Shown piece after piece: positions 1 through 9,400 of a stretch of DNA of 64,000 nt. Below the pieces are notes generated by a model. That model saw nothing but the letters and a program-made list of their open reading frames with translations. It was not told the origin of the DNA and made no database searches. Position 1 is the first letter of the stretch. Every line of letters begins with the position of its first letter. Origin of the DNA: Bacteroidales bacterium (GTDB lineage: Bacteria > Bacteroidota > Bacteroidia > Bacteroidales > P3); assembly GCA_017960605.1 (NCBI GenBank), contig JAGCYV010000072.1, positions 1-64,000 of the forward strand. The letters are read 5' to 3'. The position numbers and the translations under genes were made by a program.

Positions 1-100
1 AATAATGAATGGTATTGATGACAGGACGGTTCTCCAAAATCCTTTTACCTATCAGGTTGTGCGGTATAAGTTTCAGTGAAAAAAGAAAAATGATACACGT

Positions 101-298
101 CAATACCTATAAGGGTACACGTCAATACCTTTAAGGGTAAACGGCAATACCTTTAAGGGTAAACGGCAATACCTTTAAGGGTGTACGGCAATGCCTATAA
201 GGGTGTACGGCAATACCTTTAAGGGTTTACGGCAATACCTTTAAGGGTACACGGCAATACCTTTAAGGGTACACGGCAATACCTTTAAGGGTACACGG
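101..298. repeat. Nine tandem copies of a 22-bp repeat
   Basis: Nine head-to-tail 22-bp units begin at 101, 123, 145, 167, 189, 211, 233, 255 and 277. The core caataccTTTAAGGGT is nearly constant; the two bases after it vary (ac, aa, gt, tt) and the first and fifth units have TATAAGGG. The part ACCTTTAAGGGT is almost its own reverse complement (one mismatched pair). A partial unit precedes the array at 94-100. There are no unique spacers, so it is not a CRISPR. The last three units are identical, which suggests recent expansion. Confidence 0.9.
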
Positions 299-460
299 CT
301 GAAGAGCTAACCTGCAAGACGTGTTCATTTGTAAGCGAATCGTTCATACACCATGACGAACCTTTTTCGGAGGCATGTCTTATCCCGAACTCACACTCTT
401 TTTCTACGCTTGTCCACATCGTATTTACCCTTCCTTCATTCACCATTCTACATTGATTCC

Positions 461-547
461 TCACCATCCCTCACCTATCCCTCACCAATCCCTCACCCGT
501 AAAACACTTGCATTCAGACAAATAACTCAAAAGGTGAGGGATTGAGC
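461..547. repeat. Direct and inverted repeat element, copy 1
   Basis: Four direct copies of CCCTCACC at 10-11 bp spacing are followed by a perfect 12-bp inverted repeat: CAATCCCTCACC at 486-497 and GGTGAGGGATTG at 533-544. The arms are 35 nt apart. Two more elements with the same arms and the same 35-nt spacer lie at 35238-35330 and 35604-35689. The right arm is followed by a T-run (agcctttttcc), so one end could act as a terminator. Confidence 0.8.
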
Positions 548-612
548 CTTTTTCCGTTAAAATCAGAGGATATGCAGTTTTTAACGTGCAATAAGATTAT
601 TACGGGTGTTTG

Positions 613-644
613 TTTGCTATTCTACGTAAAAGTGCGTACATTTG
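613..644 (+). promoter_or_regulatory. Bacteroidetes-type promoter of the GH31 gene
   Basis: TTTG at 613-616 and TACATTTG at 637-644 are separated by 20 bp and fit the -33/-7 consensus of Bacteroidetes (TTTG, 19-21 bp, TAnnTTTG). The start codon follows 30 bp after the -7 box. Confidence 0.65.
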
Positions 645-674
645 CAGAGCGAAACAAGCTTTATTGAGATAACT

Positions 675-3068
675 ATGAGAAAGATTTTTCTTACTTTGAC
701 TGCTACGCTGTGTGCGTTCACGGCGACGGCACAAGTGATTACCTTCTACACACCGCAGACCGTTCGCGTGCAAAAAGGCATGAAAGACGGACGCCGCTAT
801 GACTTCGTGGTAACGGCCAAACCCGAAGCGGTGAAGGTGACGAAAAAGACCAAAGGTGACGTGGTGACCTATACCTCATCAAAGATAGTTGTGACGGTGG
901 ACACTCGCTCACAACAGGTGACGTTCTCCGACACGAAAGGGCAGACATTGTTGGCCGAGGGGGCGATGGCCCTGACGCCCATTGCCAACGGCCCCGAACA
1001 AGGACGCTTCCGCGTGCGGCAGTCGTGGACGTTGGACAAGGACGAGCCGCTTTATGGTGTCGGCCTGCTCCAAAACGGCAAGATGAGTCAACGCGGCGAG
1101 AAGCGGCTGATGACGCAGTCGAACCTCGAGGACTTTGCCAACGTGTTCCAGAGTCAGAAAGGCTACGGCATCTACTGGGATAACTATTCGCCAACGGAAC
1201 TCGACTCACGCGACGGCCTGACATTGGAATCACAGGTGGGCGAAGGCATTGACTACTATTTCATGTATGGTGGATCGGCAGACGGTGTCATCAGCGAACT
1301 GCGCCACCTGACAGGTCATGCGCCAATGCTTCCGCTGTGGACCTACGGCTTCCACCAGAGTCGCGAGCGCTATAAAAGCCAGGAAGAGCTGCTGGAGGTT
1401 GTCAATAAGTATCGTCAACTCGGCGTACCCTTCGACGGCATCATCCAGGACTGGCAGTACTGGGGCAGCAACTACAACTGGAACGCGATGGAGTTCCTGA
1501 ACGAGAACTTCCAACAGGCACAGCGCATGATTGACGATGTCCACAAACGCTACAACGCCCACATGAGCATCAGCATCTGGGCCAGCTTCGGACCGAACAC
1601 AAAGGGCTATAAACAGATGGACGAGAAGGGCTACCTGATGAACTTCGAGACGTGGCCGCAGAGCGGACTTCCTTTCTGGCCGCCACGCATGGACTACCCC
1701 AGCGGCGTGCGCTGCTATAATCCCTTCCCCGCCGAAGCCCGCGACATCTACTGGCAAAACCTCTCGCGGCTGCATAAGATGGGCATCGATGCCTGGTGGA
1801 TGGACTCCACCGACCCCGACCACCACAGCTACAAAGAAAGCGACCTGGACGAAGTCATCACGACCGCCGACGGCCAGCGTGGCTCCTACCGGTCGGTTCG
1901 CAATGCATTCCCGCTGGCCACCGTCGAAGGCGTCTATGACCACCAGCGTGCCGTTGACTCCGACAAGCGCGTGTTTATCCTCACCCGCAGCAATTTCGCT
2001 GGCCAGCAACGCACAGGCGCCAACACATGGAGCGGCGACATCGGCTCCAGCTGGGAGAGTTTGCGCAAACAAATCCCCATCTGCCTGAACTACACCTTGA
2101 CAGGCAACCCACAGGTGAACACCGACATCGGCGGCTTCTTTGCCGGAGCCTACAATACCCTCGGACACAACTCCGCCACACGCAACCCACAGTATCAGGA
2201 ACTCTACGTGCGATGGATGCAGTTCGGCGCACTTTGCCCGATGATGCGCAGCCACGGCACCGACGTCTATCGCGAACTATACTACTATGGTAAGGCGGGC
2301 GAACCCGTGTATGACGCATTGGTCGATGCCCTACGACTCCGCTACCGCCTAATACCTTATATATATAGTACGTCGTGGCAGGTCGCTAAGCACGATGACA
2401 GTTTCATGCGCGCCCTTGTCATGGACTTCCCTAAAGACAAGAAGGTTTGGGACATGAACTCGGAATATATGTTCGGTCGCTCACTGCTCGCCGTGCCCGT
2501 GACTCATCCGCTCTACACCACAGAGAAGGTGGTGCGCACCAACGAACTCTCGGGATGGGACAAGACAGCAAACAACGGCGAAGGGGGCAAAGCTTACCCG
2601 ACCATCGACTGGTCGAAGACACACACCTACGAAGTGTATCTTCCGGCGGAAACCACTTGGTATGACTACTGGAGTGGACAGAGCATGAAGGGCGGACAGA
2701 CCATAACGGCCACCATTCCCCTCTCCCACAGCCCGCTCTACGTCCGTGCTGGCAGCATCCTTCCCATTGGCCCCGACGTGCAGTATGCTGCCGAGAAGCC
2801 GTGGGACGATTTGGAACTCATTGTCTATCCTGGAGCAGACGGGACGTTCACGCTCTATGAGGACGAGGGCGACAACTATAACTACGAACACGGCGCATAC
2901 ACCGAGATTCCGATGACATGGAAGGACAAGAGTCGCACCCTGACCATCGGGAATCGCTCGGGCAGTTTCCCCGGAATGTTACAGGAACGGCAGTTCCGTG
3001 TTCACACCCCTGGTGGACAAACGAAAACCGTCCGCTACAAGGGCGGACGGGTTACGGTAAAGCTTTAA
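675..3068 (+). CDS. Glycoside hydrolase family 31 alpha-glucosidase/xylosidase, secreted
   Basis: This GH31 enzyme would remove alpha-linked glucose or xylose from oligosaccharides with retention of configuration. The ATG at 675 is preferred because it opens a signal peptide (about residues 1-20, ending TATAQ); the in-frame TTG at 642 falls inside the -7 box. The 797 residues comprise an N-terminal beta-sandwich (to about 190), a (beta/alpha)8 barrel (about 200-570) and C-terminal sandwich domains ending in a DUF5110-like module. D377 in WWMDSTDPD is the probable nucleophile and D455 in TWSGDIGSSW the probable acid/base. The signal peptide ends in Gln, so export to the periplasm without a lipid anchor is likely. 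No SusC/SusD genes flank it, so the substrate is not indicated, and alpha-xylosidase versus alpha-glucosidase cannot be decided by eye. It converges with the thioesterase gene, with only 15 bp between them. Confidence 0.9.
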   Translation: MRKIFLTLTATLCAFTATAQVITFYTPQTVRVQKGMKDGRRYDFVVTAKPEAVKVTKKTKGDVVTYTSSKIVVTVDTRSQQVTFSDTKGQTLLAEGAMALTPIANGPEQGRFRVRQSWTLDKDEPLYGVGLLQNGKMSQRGEKRLMTQSNLEDFANVFQSQKGYGIYWDNYSPTELDSRDGLTLESQVGEGIDYYFMYGGSADGVISELRHLTGHAPMLPLWTYGFHQSRERYKSQEELLEVVNKYRQLGVPFDGIIQDWQYWGSNYNWNAMEFLNENFQQAQRMIDDVHKRYNAHMSISIWASFGPNTKGYKQMDEKGYLMNFETWPQSGLPFWPPRMDYPSGVRCYNPFPAEARDIYWQNLSRLHKMGIDAWWMDSTDPDHHSYKESDLDEVITTADGQRGSYRSVRNAFPLATVEGVYDHQRAVDSDKRVFILTRSNFAGQQRTGANTWSGDIGSSWESLRKQIPICLNYTLTGNPQVNTDIGGFFAGAYNTLGHNSATRNPQYQELYVRWMQFGALCPMMRSHGTDVYRELYYYGKAGEPVYDALVDALRLRYRLIPYIYSTSWQVAKHDDSFMRALVMDFPKDKKVWDMNSEYMFGRSLLAVPVTHPLYTTEKVVRTNELSGWDKTANNGEGGKAYPTIDWSKTHTYEVYLPAETTWYDYWSGQSMKGGQTITATIPLSHSPLYVRAGSILPIGPDVQYAAEKPWDDLELIVYPGADGTFTLYEDEGDNYNYEHGAYTEIPMTWKDKSRTLTIGNRSGSFPGMLQERQFRVHTPGGQTKTVRYKGGRVTVKL

Positions 3069-3083
3069 TCAACTAAAGAAAGC

Positions 3084-3923
3084 CTATTGCCAAATAATCT
3101 TAGCCTGCACGACGACTTCGCCTGCAGGCTTTTCTTTGCTGCCTACATGTTTGCGGACTTCTATGATATGTGTCCCCTCAGATGCTTCTTCACGTTGGAG
3201 CGTCAAAGTATCACCCAAGTAGCTTTCGGTCTTGTAGGCGATGTCGAAGCGATGAATGCGATGCCGCTCGAACTGTTCACGGGGGAAAAGGTCGAGGATG
3301 TGCTCAATATACTTGACAGAGTTGATATGACCATTGATGTCAACATCTGAGTAGTGAGTGAAGACCGTGCTCGTGGTTGCATCGTCTGTGAGACGCACTC
3401 GCACATTGAATTTCTCTATCGGACACGGTTTCTCCGCGACGGACATCACGTAATTGAGAATGTCGCCGCCCTTGAGCTCCAAAAGGTTCGAGGGCTGACG
3501 CGTCTGCATGTCTATCATCGCCCAGATGCTGCGGGCATAGCCGTAGATGCGTCCGTCGTCGGCATTACGGATGAGGAAGTTACGTTCTGTGAACAGCTTC
3601 ATCACACTTTCCACCCACGTTTCTATGATCACATGTTCATATTGTGAAGGAGTCTCTGCCAATTCAATACTCAGCCGCGAGAGCACCCAAGTATAATGAG
3701 CCTCGTTCAACTGGTCGATGCCCCATCCCCGATTGTGAGAGTGGCGTCCGGCAGCATTCAAAAGATGATTCCCCAAGATACCAAGAAAGAGGTGTCCGGT
3801 GAAGTCCACGTGAAAAGGTTCGACCGTGAATGAATAGGTTTCTATCTTGGAAACGCTTCCAGACTCCTCCCCTTCTCTCCCGACCAAAGAGGAAGCTAAA
3901 TGTATATGATTAGATGTATTCAT
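3084..3923 (-). CDS. Acyl-ACP thioesterase (FatA/FatB family)
   Basis: The enzyme hydrolyses acyl-ACP to free fatty acid in the cytoplasm. The 279 residues form two hot-dog folds in tandem: the first about 25-155 (DFTGHLFLGILGNHLLNAAG) and the second about 175-275 (HYSDVDINGHINSVKYIEH), the second carrying the conserved D-N-H-N type pattern. The ATG overlaps the stop of ilvN by 4 nt (ATGA), so the two genes are translationally coupled and this is the last gene of the ilvB-ilvN unit. Residues about 10-22 (LVGREGEESGS) are encoded by a C/G-rich palindrome-like segment also seen near other gene ends in this window and look like an added N-terminal stretch. A thioesterase beside ilv genes fits control of branched fatty acid release, which is inference. 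Confidence 0.88.
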   Translation of the reverse strand: MNTSNHIHLASSLVGREGEESGSVSKIETYSFTVEPFHVDFTGHLFLGILGNHLLNAAGRHSHNRGWGIDQLNEAHYTWVLSRLSIELAETPSQYEHVIIETWVESVMKLFTERNFLIRNADDGRIYGYARSIWAMIDMQTRQPSNLLELKGGDILNYVMSVAEKPCPIEKFNVRVRLTDDATTSTVFTHYSDVDINGHINSVKYIEHILDLFPREQFERHRIHRFDIAYKTESYLGDTLTLQREEASEGTHIIEVRKHVGSKEKPAGEVVVQAKIIWQ

Positions 3924-4519
3924 TGCATCTTCTCTTTTTCCCGTTCCGCCAAATAATCATCCAATTGTTCCCGCGTACCACGTGTGATGCAGATGCGACC
4001 GGAACGGGCAAATTGTCGGACGACACCGAGACGATTCAAAGCATCGAAAAGCGAAAGGATGTCCTCTGTGGAACCCGTTTTTTCGACAGCAGCGTAAGTG
4101 GGGTTCACCTCCACAATGCGCGCCCCGTGCTGGCGAACAATATGACACACATCTGGATTCTCAAGCATTACTGGTGTAGAGATCTTCAACAGCGAAGTCT
4201 CTTGCAAAAAGATTTCATCGTCGGTGTAGTAGCGTGCCTGCAAGACATCGATGCGCTTTTCTATCTGCTTCTTGAGCATCTTCACCATCTCTTCGGTGCA
4301 ATAGCACGTGATGGTGTACTTGTGCACGCCTGGAGTAGAGGAAGCCGAAACGTTCAGGCTCTCAATGTTCACCTGCCGGCGAGTGAAGACTGCTGTCACC
4401 TGATTCAGGATGCCGGCGAGGTTCTCAGAAAAGACAAGGATGGTGTAGAGAGACTCTCCCTCTGCCCTCCTTGTCGAAGAGGGCAAAGAATGTATTTGAG
4501 TATCAGCTATTTTTTGCAT
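3920..4519 (-). CDS. ilvN: Acetolactate synthase small (regulatory) subunit
   Basis: This is the regulatory subunit of acetohydroxyacid synthase; it binds valine and activates the IlvB catalytic subunit. The 199 residues hold an N-terminal ACT domain (about 25-100, with FSENLAGILNQVTAVFTRR and VNIESLNVS) and a C-terminal ALS_ss-like domain (about 110-190). Other ilvN/ilvH products usually begin near the ACT domain. Here residues 12-25 (SLPSSTRRAEGES) form an extra N-terminal piece whose DNA is a hairpin (TGCCCTC 4463-4469 with GAGGGCA 4479-4485). The gene follows ilvB by 93 bp and overlaps the thioesterase by 4 nt, so all three are probably one transcript. Confidence 0.92.
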   Translation of the reverse strand: MQKIADTQIHSLPSSTRRAEGESLYTILVFSENLAGILNQVTAVFTRRQVNIESLNVSASSTPGVHKYTITCYCTEEMVKMLKKQIEKRIDVLQARYYTDDEIFLQETSLLKISTPVMLENPDVCHIVRQHGARIVEVNPTYAAVEKTGSTEDILSLFDALNRLGVVRQFARSGRICITRGTREQLDDYLAEREKEKMQ

Positions 4520-4612
4520 GGACTACTTTGATCATCTATAAATATATATATGCTTTCTATTCTTAATATGTGAGCGCTTTCTCCCTGATAAAGAGGACGG
4601 GAGGGGAGGCTG

Positions 4613-6322
4613 CTATCTCACCTCCAACTGCATCTCTTCCACGCTCTTCCCTGGCGGTGTCATGGGCAGTACGTCATCGTCCTCGAGGATGGCACATTCC
4701 AAGATGAATGGGCCTTGGGTTGTCAGCATCGTGGACACAGCTGCCGCCAAATCCTTGCGATCGGTAACAGCTTTGTATGGGATGCCGTAACCTTTAGCTA
4801 ACAGTTCATAACAAGGATTCATCATGCGAGTGAACGACTTGCGGCGATTCCAGAACATATCCTGCCACTGACGTACATTGCCAAGGTAGTTGTTATTCAT
4901 GAGAATCATCTTCACAGGAGCTTGCTGTTCCATGATGGTGCCGAGTTCCTCGATACACATTTGGAAACCGCCATCGCCCATGAAACAACAGACCGTGCGA
5001 CCGGGTGCGCCGAAAGTAGCTCCGATAGCAGCAGGCATACCATAGCCCATCGTGCCGAGGCCGCCACTTGTGCAGATGCTGCGACGCTTGGGGTAACGGA
5101 AATAACGAGTGGCAAAAAGTTGGTTCTGCCCCACGTCCGTCACTAACACGGCATCGCCTTGTGTAGCCTCTGCAACAGCGTTGACCACCTCGCCCATTCG
5201 CAACGGACCTTCTTGAGGATGTATGGCTGGTTCGATGACTCTCACTCGCTCCATCTCGTCAAGTGGCTTGAAAGAATCACGCCAAGCCTTATGGTCGGCC
5301 TTGTTAATGAGGGCAGTAAGTGCTGGCAACGATGCCTTGCAATCGCCAACGACAGCTACGGTGGTCTTCACGTTCTTGTTAATCTCGCTTTTGTCAATGT
5401 CCAGATGTATGACCTTTGCCTGCTTAGCATATGTCTTTAAGTTTCCAGTCACACGATCACTGAAACGCATACCAATAGCAATGAGCACGTCACACTCCTG
5501 CTCCTTGAGGTTGACTGCATAGTTTCCATGCATACCCAACATTCCCACATTCAGCGGATGTGTACTGGGTAAGGCACTCAAGCCGAGCATGGTTCGCCCT
5601 GCAGGAATGTCGGCTTTCTCTAAAAAAGCTATAAGTTCGTCCTGTGCATTGCCAAGCTCCACGCCCTGTCCCACCAATGCAAGCGGTTTCTGAGCGCCGT
5701 TAATCAGATTGGCTGCCGCTTGCACAGCTTCTTGTTCGAGTTTGGGATAAGGTACGTATGAGCGAACGAAATCCACCGTCTCCACCATAAACTCCACCAA
5801 TTCCGTTTGCGCGTTCTTGGCAAAGTCCAGCACCACAGGACCTGGACGTCCACTGCGAGCAATGTAAAAGGCACGGCTGACAGCCCATGCGATATCCTCG
5901 GCACGGCGAATCTGATAGCTCCACTTGGAAATGGGCTGTGCCACGCCAACGAGATCTACTTCCTGAAAAGCATCTGTGCCAAGGGCAGAGATAGGCACTT
6001 GTCCAGCGATAACTACAATGGGTGTGGAATCAATCATCGCATCGGCCACACCCGTGAGGGTATTCGTAGCACCTGGACCGCTCGTGACGATGGCCACACC
6101 TACCTCGCCGCTAACACGTGCAAAGCCCTCGGCTGCATGTGTGGCCCCCTGTTCATGACGTACAAGAATATGGTCAAAGGCTTTTTTCTCGCCTCGTGTA
6201 TAGTCATAAAGGGCATCGTAAACAGGCATGATACTTCCACCAGGATAGCCGAAAATGGTTCTCACTCCCTCCGCCTTCAAGGCCAGCATCAGTGCCTCAC
6301 TGCCAGTGATTCTATTATTCAT
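4613..6322 (-). CDS. ilvB: Acetolactate synthase large (catalytic) subunit
   Basis: This thiamine diphosphate enzyme condenses two pyruvates to acetolactate, or pyruvate with 2-ketobutyrate, at the start of valine, leucine and isoleucine synthesis. The 569 residues are the usual length. The N-terminal domain has the catalytic Glu region HEQGATHAAEG and the SGPGATN loop; the middle domain (about 190-330) is the FAD-binding part; the C-terminal domain has the diphosphate motif MGDGGFQMCIEELGT...NNNYLG. It is the first gene after its own promoter at 6349-6380 and is followed by ilvN and the thioesterase. The dihydroxyacid dehydratase gene lies upstream in the same direction, beyond the M60/LRR gene. 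Confidence 0.96.
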   Translation of the reverse strand: MNNRITGSEALMLALKAEGVRTIFGYPGGSIMPVYDALYDYTRGEKKAFDHILVRHEQGATHAAEGFARVSGEVGVAIVTSGPGATNTLTGVADAMIDSTPIVVIAGQVPISALGTDAFQEVDLVGVAQPISKWSYQIRRAEDIAWAVSRAFYIARSGRPGPVVLDFAKNAQTELVEFMVETVDFVRSYVPYPKLEQEAVQAAANLINGAQKPLALVGQGVELGNAQDELIAFLEKADIPAGRTMLGLSALPSTHPLNVGMLGMHGNYAVNLKEQECDVLIAIGMRFSDRVTGNLKTYAKQAKVIHLDIDKSEINKNVKTTVAVVGDCKASLPALTALINKADHKAWRDSFKPLDEMERVRVIEPAIHPQEGPLRMGEVVNAVAEATQGDAVLVTDVGQNQLFATRYFRYPKRRSICTSGGLGTMGYGMPAAIGATFGAPGRTVCCFMGDGGFQMCIEELGTIMEQQAPVKMILMNNNYLGNVRQWQDMFWNRRKSFTRMMNPCYELLAKGYGIPYKAVTDRKDLAAAVSTMLTTQGPFILECAILEDDDVLPMTPPGKSVEEMQLEVR

Positions 6323-6348
6323 TTCGTCTTAATTACAGATTCGCGCCG

Positions 6349-6380
6349 CAAAGGTACGGCTAAATGTCAAGACTACCAAA
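6349..6380 (-). promoter_or_regulatory. Promoter of the ilvB-ilvN-thioesterase unit
   Basis: On the minus strand TTTG (6380-6377) and TACCTTTG (6356-6349) are 20 bp apart, matching the Bacteroidetes consensus. The -7 box ends 26 bp before the ilvB start. It shows that ilvB can be transcribed independently of ilvD and the LRR/M60 gene upstream. Confidence 0.7.
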
Positions 6381-6402
6381 AATATCGCAACAGAATCCCT
6401 GT

Positions 6403-9400
6403 TCATGGTGCTGTGATAAACTTTTTACCATTACGAATGTAGATGGTAGAAGGTTGCAAGCGAGTCACACGACGACCAAAGAGGTCATAACATGGACTAT
6501 TGGACAACTGTCTTTCCATGTGTTGCGGATCTTGTTCCAGAGCCTCAACGGCTGTGATGTTCTCATATTCGTCCAAATCGCCGACCAATGTTCCATAATC
6601 AGCCCATGCAGAGGCTTTATAAGCAGAAAGAGCCGACGCATAGACGTGTATGACTGGTTTGCTGGAGAAGAGATAGGAGGATACCGTAGGTGGCGTGAGG
6701 GGCTTGACAAAGGCATCTTTGACTTCAGAGCTATAGAACACGCCCTGTGACATACTCCTAACCCGAGAGCCTATCACCACGCGAGTCAGCTCTTTACAGT
6801 AGGCAAAGGCATCACCACCCACAGAGACTATGTTATCAGGTATGTCGATTTCTTTCAACCCCGAGTTTGAAAAAGCATTAACATCAATCTTTGTGAGTTT
6901 CTGTGGCAATCGTACACTAATGAGCTTCTTGAAGCCGTGGAAAGCATGATTGCCGATTGTATTGGTCGTTGTCTTGTAAGACTCATAATAGGCAGAACCA
7001 CCACTGACGACTTTGGCTTCAGAGAGATCTATAGATGCCAGATTGCCTTCACTGAGAAGCTGACGAAGATATTTGATGTCAGTACCGTTGATGTTGCCTT
7101 CGATGGTAGCTTTGATGACATTTGCCGAGAGAGTATCTGCCAGGGTACCAGCTTTATCAAGACTAATATAGGCCGCCCCCTCTCCTGCCTTGTATGCCTC
7201 GTGCAACGTACCATTGGCATCAATGGAATAGATGGTGAAATCGCTACCTATTGAGGATGGGATGCAATAGTTGAAAGCATTGGAAGCATAGACCATCTTA
7301 CCCTCTTCATCAAGCATCAAGAATCCCACGCCTCCCTTGCCAGACATGGCATAAAGGGAGTCTGCCAACAAATAAGTATAGGAAGAAGACTGAGCCGTCT
7401 CGGTCAGATAGTCTGTAAACTGACCGAGATCACCACATTGTCCGACCTTATCTGAGTCGCGCCGTTTCTGGCCAGCAGTCGTGAGGAAGTCGGTTGTGAG
7501 AACATAGTCGGCACGATCCTCGACAAAGAGGATGGTTCGGTTTTTATTTGGATATTGTGAGATTTCCGCCAAAGTGCGGTCAATATCGGCCTTACGGACA
7601 CTCATGGTATGTGAACCGTAGTCTTCTATGGGATAGTTGGTCATCGGAATGAAGAATCCCCAAGCTGTAAAGAATTCCGTGAGGTCTTCTTGTGCCACTT
7701 CACAGACCTTGCGAACGAACTTCAGTGAACTGACGTTGCCGCCACCCCATACTTTAATGGGATCGTCTCGCAAAGCTTTGAAAAGATTGGGATAGAAGGA
7801 GGTGTTCTTCTGTGCTAAATGATAATAGAGATAAAGTTGCCAGTACATGCGTAACTGGCTGTCAACATTACGTATAAAGAATGGCACATTGCGGGCATAT
7901 TCATCCATGATGGTAGAAAGAGGAGAACCTCCAGAGGTGACGAGCCCATCAAGATATCGAATGTAATTAGAGAAGAGGTTGTTGGAAGCCTCTGTGCCGC
8001 CCTCGAGATTGATGGCACCTTGATTATTATGACCATTTTCATGACTTGAGCACCAGTCATCAAGCTCATAACGGCTGACATCGAAGGAGTTGCGAATACA
8101 TTCGACCGAATTGTAGGAAGTGCGATAAGGAGTGGAATTTGCGTAGCCAGCATCACTCGATTCCCCCTCTATAGCAAAACAAGGATTGTTGTAATATATG
8201 GGGAAGATAGCTTCGCCACCCGTGAGGAAATAGGGTGCTCCTGCACGCTGTCCAGAAGCCACAGCTACAGTGTAGCCCATGAGGTCTTTCTGCCAGATGG
8301 CCAGACTATCGAACCAGCTAATGCTCTTATCAATGGTTCTGGGCCAAACGGTTTTGTAAGTCGAAGTCTTGAAATTGAACAAAGCATGTTCACTTTTCAC
8401 GGTAAAACGTTCATGTGTTGCCCCTTTCAAAATAGCCCTATAGTCTGTATCGCTGTGACGAGCAACATCATAGTAGCCATTCACCACACCACCTTCAATA
8501 TGAATTTTGATATCTCGCCATTCGCTGAGTGTCTTTGTCTTTGACTGTGTATCTGCCGTATAAAGGATATAGTAAAGGGCATCCTTCAAACCGTCTATGA
8601 TGTTCAAACCCTTTGAGAGCTTCTTACCTGTCTTGGCATTGGAAACAAGGTCGTTACCCATACAACCTGCAATGTAAAGGGTAGCATCCTCCGGAACATC
8701 CTCGTCTACAAAGACATAAATAGGACTAAAATCTGCCGAGTAGATGCCTGTGGGATTCCCCATGTAACTACCACCAGTACTCTTCATAAGTGTATTCCAA
8801 TAGGTAGCGTCACTATAGGCATTGTAGCTGTGGATGCGGAAGTCTTTCTCATAGTTAGCCCATTGTTGATTTTTCAGCTTCACGGCTATTTCTGTCATGA
8901 AAGACGGCATCCCTCCATCCTTCATGGCGGAAACAAGGGCTTCATCGCTCATCGCCTGATAATCCGCTTTAAGGATGGTACAAGCGGCATCCTCGAAATA
9001 GGTGTCACGCAGATTATTTACAATGGTAACTGAATCAGTTTCCAACGGATAGTAACTCTCCAATCTCCCTATGAGAGTTCCATACTGCTTCCAACCCGAC
9101 TGCTTGTAATCATCCAAAACGGATGAATAGACACGGATGGAAGGATTAGACGAAAACAGATAGGATGGGGTGCTTGGGGGCACCAGAGGTTTGACGAAAG
9201 CCTTCGTGACAGGTGACTGATAGAAAACGCCCTGATCCATTTTGGTTACACGACTGCCGATAATCACTGTAGCCAAAGAACCGCAATAGGCAAAGGCGTC
9301 ACCACCTAAGCGCGACACACTATTTGGAATGTCTATCTCACGCAGACCTGACTTGGAAAATGCATTGCTCAAGATGGCGGTTATCGTATTAGGCAGCACG

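Larger units (their letters stand above)
1..612. other. Gene-free stretch before the GH31 gene
   Basis: No convincing gene is seen here. The short open frames overlap the repeats and have no family likeness. The stretch holds a 22-bp tandem repeat array (101-298), unique AT-rich sequence (299-458) and a direct-plus-inverted repeat element (461-547). The promoter of the next gene starts at its right end. Confidence 0.6.

Noticed and set aside
101..298. CRISPR array
   Set aside because: The 22-bp units follow one another with no unique spacers, and no cas genes are present.
1230..2255. 341-residue open frame opposite the GH31 gene
   Set aside because: It is the shadow of a GC-rich coding sequence; the GH31 frame has all catalytic motifs.
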